From: DASXHD01 sp036488725
GTDB taxonomy: Bacteria > Myxococcota_A > Polyangia > Polyangiales > Polyangiaceae
DNA length: 64,000 nucleotides
Assembly: GCA_036488725.1 (NCBI GenBank)
Contig: DASXHD010000139.1
Coordinates: forward strand, 1-64,000
Direction: 5' to 3'
Below, one piece after another: positions 59,150 to 64,000 of this stretch. The notes under the pieces are model-generated. The model saw nothing but the letters and a program-made list of their open reading frames with translations, had not been told where the DNA came from and did no database searches. Numbering within the stretch: the stretch's first letter is position 1; each line of letters opens with the position of its first letter. A program made the position numbers and the translations under genes.

Positions 59150-60205
59150 TCACAGCGAGCCGTGCAAGATGAGCTCGCGGTCGCCGACGATCCACACGTC
59201 CGAAAAAGACGAGCCCCACACGGCGACGAGCGAGTCGGTCACCGGCGAGGGCACGCGAGCGGTCTCGTTGCTCGCGCCGTCGTAGGTGACGATGCGACCT
59301 TGATCGCCGACGAAGAGGAAGCGCGTCGCGGTCCCCCAGATGCCGTAGATGAACTGGCTCGACGTCCCGCTGCTCGAGCGATCTTGGAAGAGATCGTACA
59401 TCCCGTCGAGGACGACGGACGCGTCGGGCGGGCCGCTGCCGGTGAGCCAAGTCGCGCCGAGATAGTTCGTGCCGAAAAGATACGAGGTCGGCTGGCTGCC
59501 GGGGACGGCGAAGACCGAGCGAAAGTCGAGCGTGCGATCGACGACCGGGTCGAGGTTGACGAAGCCGCCGTCCTCGTAGACGAAGACGCGGTCGAGGCCG
59601 GCGGGCATCGCGAAGTCATTGATGCTCGAACCGGTGATGCCCCACAGAACGGGATCGTCGGCGCCGTGGGTGACGTTGGGATTGAATGGGAGTCCACTCG
59701 AGAGACGCGGCGCCCAGGCCGTCGTGCCCTCGGTTTTGCCGTAAATCTCGCCGCGCGCGCCGACGGCGAGGACGAGCGAGCCGGTGCCCCACACCGCCGA
59801 GAGCGGCGTCGGCGCAAGGTACTCGTCGGTCCAGCCGGTGCCGTCGAAGTGTTGAATGATTCCTTGGCCGGTGCTCTGGATCGTGCCGGCGGCGTAGACG
59901 TTCGTCGCCGACGTGCCCCAGACACAGTCGAGATCTTGGCCGGCGATGATCGGCGTGAACGGAGTCCACGTTCCGCCGGCCCATTCGTAGCGGAGGTTGT
60001 CGGCGCCGACGGCGAAGACGTGATCGGCGTCGGCGCCCCAGATCGAATAGAACGCGCTCCCTTCGGGCACGGCGTGGACGACGGTGAAGGGGCTGCCTGC
60101 GTCGGCGGCGCCGTCGTCGATCGCGCCGTCGGCGGGGCCTTCGCGAAAATCCGTGCAACACGCGAGCGCGAGAGCGAGCGCGAAGGCGATGCGCAGCGTG
60201 GTCAT
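59150..60205 (-). CDS. Beta-propeller lipoprotein (tandem copy 1)
   Basis: A 351-residue lipoprotein, start ATG 60205: lipobox ALAC or ACC (about residue 16-17), short Asp/Ala linker, then blade repeats with Trp-Gly (SIWGADADHVFAVGADNLRY, CVWGTSATNVYAAG, VLWGITGSSINDFAMPAG, AVWGSSFSDVWIVGDRELIL). It is the neighbour and close relative of the next gene; stop and start overlap (ATGA at 60202-60205). Likely a surface propeller; ligand unknown. Confidence 0.85.
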   Translation of the reverse strand: MTTLRIAFALALALACCTDFREGPADGAIDDGAADAGSPFTVVHAVPEGSAFYSIWGADADHVFAVGADNLRYEWAGGTWTPFTPIIAGQDLDCVWGTSATNVYAAGTIQSTGQGIIQHFDGTGWTDEYLAPTPLSAVWGTGSLVLAVGARGEIYGKTEGTTAWAPRLSSGLPFNPNVTHGADDPVLWGITGSSINDFAMPAGLDRVFVYEDGGFVNLDPVVDRTLDFRSVFAVPGSQPTSYLFGTNYLGATWLTGSGPPDASVVLDGMYDLFQDRSSSGTSSQFIYGIWGTATRFLFVGDQGRIVTYDGASNETARVPSPVTDSLVAVWGSSFSDVWIVGDRELILHGSL

Positions 60206-61263
60206 AGCGAGCCGTGGAGGATCGTGTCGTTCGAGCCGACGATCCAGACGTCCGACATCGTCGAGCCCCACACGCCTCCGAACGAGACGCCGTCGATGGG
60301 TGCCGGCACGGTCGTCGGCTCGTTCGCGACGGGATCGTAGACGCCGATGTGACTCTCGTCTCCGACGAAGACGACGCGCGAGCCGTCGCCCCAGATCCCG
60401 CGGATGAATAGCGTCGCGGCGTCGGCCGAGCTGCGGTCTTGGAAGATGTCGAACATCGAGCCGTTGACGAGATCGGCGTCGGGCGGCCCGGAGTTCGCGA
60501 GCCACGTGAGGCCGAGGTAGTTCGTGCCGAAAAAGTAAGTCGTTGGTTTGCTTCCGGGCACGGCGAAGACGCAGTCGAACGTGCGCGTCTTGTCGACGGT
60601 CGGGTCGAGGTTCACGAAATTCGGCGGCTCCCAATGAAAAACGCGGTCCACGCCGGCCGCGAGCGCGAAATCATCCGCGGTGCTGCCGGCGATTCCCCAC
60701 AGAACCGGATCGTCCGGGCCCTGGGTGACGTCGGGATTCGGTGGGAGCGGGTTCGCGAGACGCATCGCCCAGTCCGTCGTGCCGTCGGCTTTGCCGTAGA
60801 GCATTCCCTTCGGACCGACGGCGAGCACGATCGTGCCGTCACCCCAGATGCTGTAGAGCGGCGTCGCGGCGATGTACTCGTCGCGCCAACCGGTGCCGTC
60901 GAAGTGGACGATGACGCCTTGGTGCGTCGCGACGATCTCGCCGACCGCGTAGACGTCGTTCGCCGAGCGGCCCCAGACATCGTGGAAGTCGCGCCCGACG
61001 ACGGATTGGTTGTCGCGGCTCCACTGCGCGCCGTCCCATTCGTAGCGGAGATCGTTCGTGCCGACGGCGAAGACGTGCGTCGCGTCGGCGCCCCAAACCG
61101 AGGTCAGCGCGTCGGTCGAGTCGCCGCTTTGAATCACCGTGAACGGGCTCGCCGCGGCTTCGGGCGCGGCGTCGCTCGGTCCTTCGCGGAAATCGTCGCA
61201 CGAAAGCGCCGACGCGAGCGCGCACGCGAGGAGCGCGCGCTTACCAGAGAATGGGCGCGCCAT
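60202..61263 (-). CDS. Beta-propeller lipoprotein (tandem copy 2)
   Basis: A 353-residue lipoprotein: lipobox LSC (about residue 22), Pro/Ala linker, then the same blade pattern as its neighbour (SVWGADATHVFAVGTNDLRY, DVWGRSANDVYAVGE, VLWGIAGSTADDFALAAG, GVWGSTMSDVWIVGSNDTIL). Whole-length similarity to 59150-60205 is high, indicating a recent tandem duplication; the two are co-translated. The 3' end of the kinase gene at 61241 overlaps its 5' end by 23 bases. Confidence 0.85.
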   Translation of the reverse strand: MARPFSGKRALLACALASALSCDDFREGPSDAAPEAAASPFTVIQSGDSTDALTSVWGADATHVFAVGTNDLRYEWDGAQWSRDNQSVVGRDFHDVWGRSANDVYAVGEIVATHQGVIVHFDGTGWRDEYIAATPLYSIWGDGTIVLAVGPKGMLYGKADGTTDWAMRLANPLPPNPDVTQGPDDPVLWGIAGSTADDFALAAGVDRVFHWEPPNFVNLDPTVDKTRTFDCVFAVPGSKPTTYFFGTNYLGLTWLANSGPPDADLVNGSMFDIFQDRSSADAATLFIRGIWGDGSRVVFVGDESHIGVYDPVANEPTTVPAPIDGVSFGGVWGSTMSDVWIVGSNDTILHGSL

Positions 61264-62653
61264 TGGGTGTGCTCGTGCGCGAGCTCGCGCTCGCCGCGGG
61301 CGCGGACGCCGAGGCCGACGGCGTCGCGTGGGCGACGGGCCGCGCGTGGTGCTCTTCTTTTTCCACGACTGACGCGGGCGGCGAAGGGACGACCGGCGCG
61401 CTCGCGACGCTCGCGGGGACGGTCGGCGCCGGCGGGGCGGACGGTGGCGGCGCGATCGACGTGGAAGGCGCCGCGGCTCGGCTCTCTTCTCCGTGATGCG
61501 CGCGCGCGAGCACGCCGAGCGTCAGCGCGCCCGCGGTGACTGCGGCGAGGCCGAGCGCGATCCACATCGTGCGTCCGCGTCCGCGGCCGGGCTGCGCATC
61601 GGATTCGACGCGCGACTCGGTCACGCCCCACGGCGTCGGCGTCGTCGTCCGTTTCAGCGCGTGCGGCGGGTGCGACGTCGCGGTCGATGCGACGGCGAGC
61701 TCGGGCGAGATCGGCGGCACGCTCGACCCGCGCGCCGCCGGCGTCTTCGAGAGGTTGCCGATGCGCAAGAGACGCGAGCTCGGGTTCTGCCCGAGGAACG
61801 GCGCGAGCGCTTCGGCGAACGCGAGCACGGTCGGGTGGCGCGCGTCGGGCTCGCGCGCGAGGGCGCGCATGATCACGTTCTCGAGCCCCTCCGGGATCTT
61901 CGCGCCCGCCTCGCGCGGCGTCGGCAGCTTGCCGTGAAGGACCTTGCCGCAAATCTCCGGAAAATTTTCGGTCGTGAACATCGGCTTGCCGACGAGCATT
62001 TCCCAGAGGACCATCGCGAGCGACCAGATGTCGGCGCGCGCGTCGACGTCGCGCGACGCGCGCAGCTGCTCGGGCGGCATGTAACCGGGCGAGCCCAGCA
62101 CGGCGTCGGTCGTCGTCACGCCGGGCGTCGCGTCGGCGAGCTCGTTCACTTTCGAGATGCCGAAGTCGAGCACCTTCAGAAACGGTTTTCCGTCGGGCCC
62201 TTCGATCAAGAAGAGGTTGCTCGGTTTGAGATCGCGATGCACGACGCCGAGCGCGTGCGCGCTCGCGAGCGCTTCGCACGCTTGGAGCACGAGGTCGATC
62301 GCCTCGGCCACAGGCAGCGCGCCGAACGAGTCGATGCGATGACTGAGCTCCTGGCCGTCGAGCAGCTCCATCACGATGTACGGCAGGTCCCCGTGCGTGC
62401 CGACGTCGAGCGTGCGCGCGACATGCTCGCTGCGCAGCTTGAACCCGGTCTTCGCCTCGCGGAGAAAGCGCGTCACGATTTGCGGATCGAGCGCGCGCCG
62501 CGGATGCAGGACTTTGATCGCGACGCGATCTTCGAGCGAGACGTGCAGGCCGACGAAGACGACGCCCATGCCGCCCTCGCCGAGCACGCGCTCGAGGCGG
62601 TACTTGCCGGCGAGCACGTCACCCGAACGAATGGGAAGACCTTCGGGTCGCAT
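61241..62653 (-). CDS. Transmembrane Ser/Thr protein kinase
   Basis: A 470-residue kinase, start ATG 62653. Kinase domain at about 11-290: Gly loop LGEGGMGVV (24-32), Lys K47 (VAIKVLHP), HRDLKPSN and DFG intact. One transmembrane helix at about 362-383, followed by a low-complexity Ser/Ala/Pro periplasmic tail of about 85 residues. It is divergent from a TPR/PEGA protein at 62674, mirroring the kinase-TPR pair at 47209-49418. The 3' end overlaps the propeller lipoprotein gene. Confidence 0.95.
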   Translation of the reverse strand: MRPEGLPIRSGDVLAGKYRLERVLGEGGMGVVFVGLHVSLEDRVAIKVLHPRRALDPQIVTRFLREAKTGFKLRSEHVARTLDVGTHGDLPYIVMELLDGQELSHRIDSFGALPVAEAIDLVLQACEALASAHALGVVHRDLKPSNLFLIEGPDGKPFLKVLDFGISKVNELADATPGVTTTDAVLGSPGYMPPEQLRASRDVDARADIWSLAMVLWEMLVGKPMFTTENFPEICGKVLHGKLPTPREAGAKIPEGLENVIMRALAREPDARHPTVLAFAEALAPFLGQNPSSRLLRIGNLSKTPAARGSSVPPISPELAVASTATSHPPHALKRTTTPTPWGVTESRVESDAQPGRGRGRTMWIALGLAAVTAGALTLGVLARAHHGEESRAAAPSTSIAPPPSAPPAPTVPASVASAPVVPSPPASVVEKEEHHARPVAHATPSASASAPAASASSRTSTPNGAPILW

Positions 62654-62673
62654 GATGCAGGCCGTGACAGGGT

Positions 62674-63633
62674 ATGATCCGCGGCGTGCGGCGGCAAATG
62701 GCAAGTTGGTTGCTCGTCGGGCTCGCGCTCGGCTGGGCTTCGCCTGCGCGCGCCGACGATGCGGACGCGCTCATCGATCAGGGCCTCCAGCTTCGCGAAC
62801 AGGGAAAAGATGCCGACGCGCTCGCGCTCTTCGAGCGTGCTTACGCCGAAGCGCCGACCCCGCGCGCCAAGGCGCAGATCGCGCTCGCCGAGCAAGCGCT
62901 CGGGCGGTGGGCCGCGGCCGAAAAAGATCTCGGCGCCGCGCTCGCGTCGGACGCCGACCCGTGGATTGCAAAATACAAGGATGCCCTCCAAGGCGCGCTC
63001 ACGACCGCACGCACGCACCTCGGCGATCTCATCTTGAACGGCGGCGTCGCCGGCGCCGACGTGAAGGTCGACGGCGAAAAAGAAGCGACGCTTCCGGCGA
63101 GCGGACCGCTGCGTCTCGTCGTCGGGACGCACACGCTCGAGGTTCGCGCCGACGGCTATTATCCCTGGTCGCAGCCGGTGACGATCCGCGCCGACGCGCC
63201 CGCGGCGGTGAGCATCGAGATGCACGTTCGCGTCGAGGCACCCGCGATGCGCGCCGTCGTCGCGCCGCCGCTACTGCGCGCGCCCGAGCGTGTCCCGGTC
63301 TCTAGCGCGCGTCGCACGATCGGAATCGCGCTCGCGCTGTCGGCGGCCGCGCCGCTCGCGCTCGGCTTCGTCGGCATCGGCATCCGCGCGTCCGAGGTCT
63401 CCGCGTACAACGCCGACGCGACGTGCCCGGGTCTCGCGTCTGCCACGCAGCCCGCGGGATGCCAATCGCACATCGACGCGGCGAGCACGTGGCAGATCGT
63501 GTCGATCGTCGGCTTCGCGTTCGCCGGCGCGCTCGCCGCGACCGGCATCGTCGTCGCGCTCACCGCGCCCCACGGGTGGCGCGCGTCGGTCGCGGTCTCG
63601 CCGTCGTCGGTCGTATTGACGGCGCGCTGGTGA
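62674..63633 (+). CDS. TPR/PEGA periplasmic protein with membrane helices
   Basis: A 319-residue protein: Sec signal peptide (ending ARA), TPR repeats at about 25-105 (QGLQLREQGKDADALALFER, LAEQALGRWAAAEKDLGAAL), a PEGA-like domain at about 125-185 (NGGVAGADVKVDGEKEATLP, LEVRADGYYPWSQPVTI) and two transmembrane helices near 210-232 and 275-298. ATG 62674 is used; ATG 62698 is an alternative. It is divergent from a kinase, as in the kinase-TPR unit at 47209-49418, and probably serves as its extracytoplasmic partner. Confidence 0.85.
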   Translation: MIRGVRRQMASWLLVGLALGWASPARADDADALIDQGLQLREQGKDADALALFERAYAEAPTPRAKAQIALAEQALGRWAAAEKDLGAALASDADPWIAKYKDALQGALTTARTHLGDLILNGGVAGADVKVDGEKEATLPASGPLRLVVGTHTLEVRADGYYPWSQPVTIRADAPAAVSIEMHVRVEAPAMRAVVAPPLLRAPERVPVSSARRTIGIALALSAAAPLALGFVGIGIRASEVSAYNADATCPGLASATQPAGCQSHIDAASTWQIVSIVGFAFAGALAATGIVVALTAPHGWRASVAVSPSSVVLTARW

Positions 63634-63646
63634 TATCTCGAGACGC

Positions 63647-64000
63647 GTGACCGATCTCGAATCACTCTCGTCGTCTTGGAACGAATCCGGGCGTGCATAC
63701 TACACGGAGTTTTCGTCGCGCCTCGCCAAGCTCTACGCGGGCGAGCAGGGCGTGGACGCCGACATGAAAGATCCGCGCACCACGGAAATGGGTGACGAGG
63801 CGATGCGCGCGGTCATCGAGCTCAACGCGCAAGGCAAGTGGGAGCGCGCGCGCGAGCTGTTCGATCCCGCGTACACGCCGCTGCTCGGTTGGATCAAACA
63901 GTCGAAGCGATCGTTCGGGTTCGTGACGATCCTCGGACCGGACGAGCTCCTCGTGTTTCGCGGCGAGCCGTGGAGCGACGGGATCACGTTCCATTTGCAC
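63647..64000 (+). CDS. Hypothetical protein (3' end outside window)
   Basis: GTG 63647 opens a frame that runs to the window edge without a stop, giving the first 118 residues. The sequence is soluble and mixed alpha/beta (WNESGRAYYTEFSSRLAKLY, DEAMRAVIELNAQGKWERAR, LFDPAYTPLLGWIKQSKRSF, DELLVFRGEPWSDGITFHLH). No family is assigned. It follows the TPR/PEGA gene closely and could belong to its operon. Confidence 0.7.
   Translation, partial: MTDLESLSSSWNESGRAYYTEFSSRLAKLYAGEQGVDADMKDPRTTEMGDEAMRAVIELNAQGKWERARELFDPAYTPLLGWIKQSKRSFGFVTILGPDELLVFRGEPWSDGITFHLH

Noticed and set aside
1..64000. rRNA, tRNA, transposase, integrase or phage genes
   Set aside because: I looked for tRNA-like cloverleaf ends, rRNA conserved stretches and transposase/integrase motifs (DDE, HUH, tyrosine recombinase) and saw none.

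Overview
The window looks like a chromosome segment of a myxobacterium (phylum Myxococcota, most likely Polyangiales/Labilithrix-like). The reasons are the very GC-rich sequence with strong G/C at third codon positions, many lipoproteins whose lipobox Cys is followed by Asp/Ala/Gly-rich linkers, several C-terminal MYXO-CTERM sorting tags (Gly-Cys-Gly-Cys, hydrophobic helix, Arg cluster), three transmembrane Ser/Thr kinases, an FHA-sigma54 activator and PATAN/DUF4388 signalling proteins. I found no rRNA, tRNA, CRISPR array, insertion sequence or phage module. Genes are packed tightly, many overlap by ATGA/GTGA, and about 27 of roughly 65 genes encode predicted lipoproteins.

Layout. 1-6.8 kb: secreted beta-propeller, Cys-rich and Gly-rich lipoproteins, one small membrane methyltransferase, and a hairpin with a tiny membrane-peptide ORF. 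6.9-9.6 kb: a signalling patch made of a tail-anchored PATAN protein, a membrane protein carrying a degenerate kinase N-lobe, and a REC-PATAN response regulator. 9.7-18.2 kb: GH25 lysozyme-like surface protein, ferritin-like diiron protein, FAD monooxygenase, and a translationally coupled run of three lipoproteins. 18.2-21.7 kb: YhbY, a decayed gene, Kir-type K+ channel coupled to OsmC, divergent LysR, an orphan MYXO-CTERM tail and DoxX. 21.7-31.3 kb: a glycosidase-like lipoprotein, small membrane proteins (DUF2127), DUF1444, EthD, propeller lipoproteins and a 1016-residue propeller lipoprotein with one haem c motif. 31.3-35.7 kb: two divergent organic-acid transport units (DUF3311 + Na+/solute symporter + an orphan sigma-like protein; AtoE-type short-chain fatty acid transporter). 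35.7-45.8 kb: FG-GAP, beta-helix and jelly-roll lipoproteins, pirin and MarR. 45.8-56.3 kb: FHA-sigma54 activator divergent from a Ser/Thr kinase-TPR pair, two more jelly-roll lipoproteins, a sulfatase and a GH9 cellulase-like enzyme with MYXO-CTERM. 56.3-64 kb: a VOC protein, a polytopic kinase, a tandem-duplicated propeller lipoprotein pair, a third kinase divergent from a TPR/PEGA protein, and a partial gene.

How it may fit together (inference): the region looks like a surface-polysaccharide-handling and sensing neighbourhood. Carbohydrate-active exported proteins (GH25, GH9, sulfatase, beta-helix, at least five jelly-roll lipoproteins) are interleaved with kinase/FHA/sigma54 signalling genes. 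A near-consensus sigma54 promoter sits just upstream of one jelly-roll lipoprotein that is convergent with the FHA-sigma54 activator. Several decayed coding remnants (a possible DNA ligase tail, an orphan sorting tag, a frameshifted C-terminus, a stopless TPR lipoprotein) suggest steady accessory-gene turnover.
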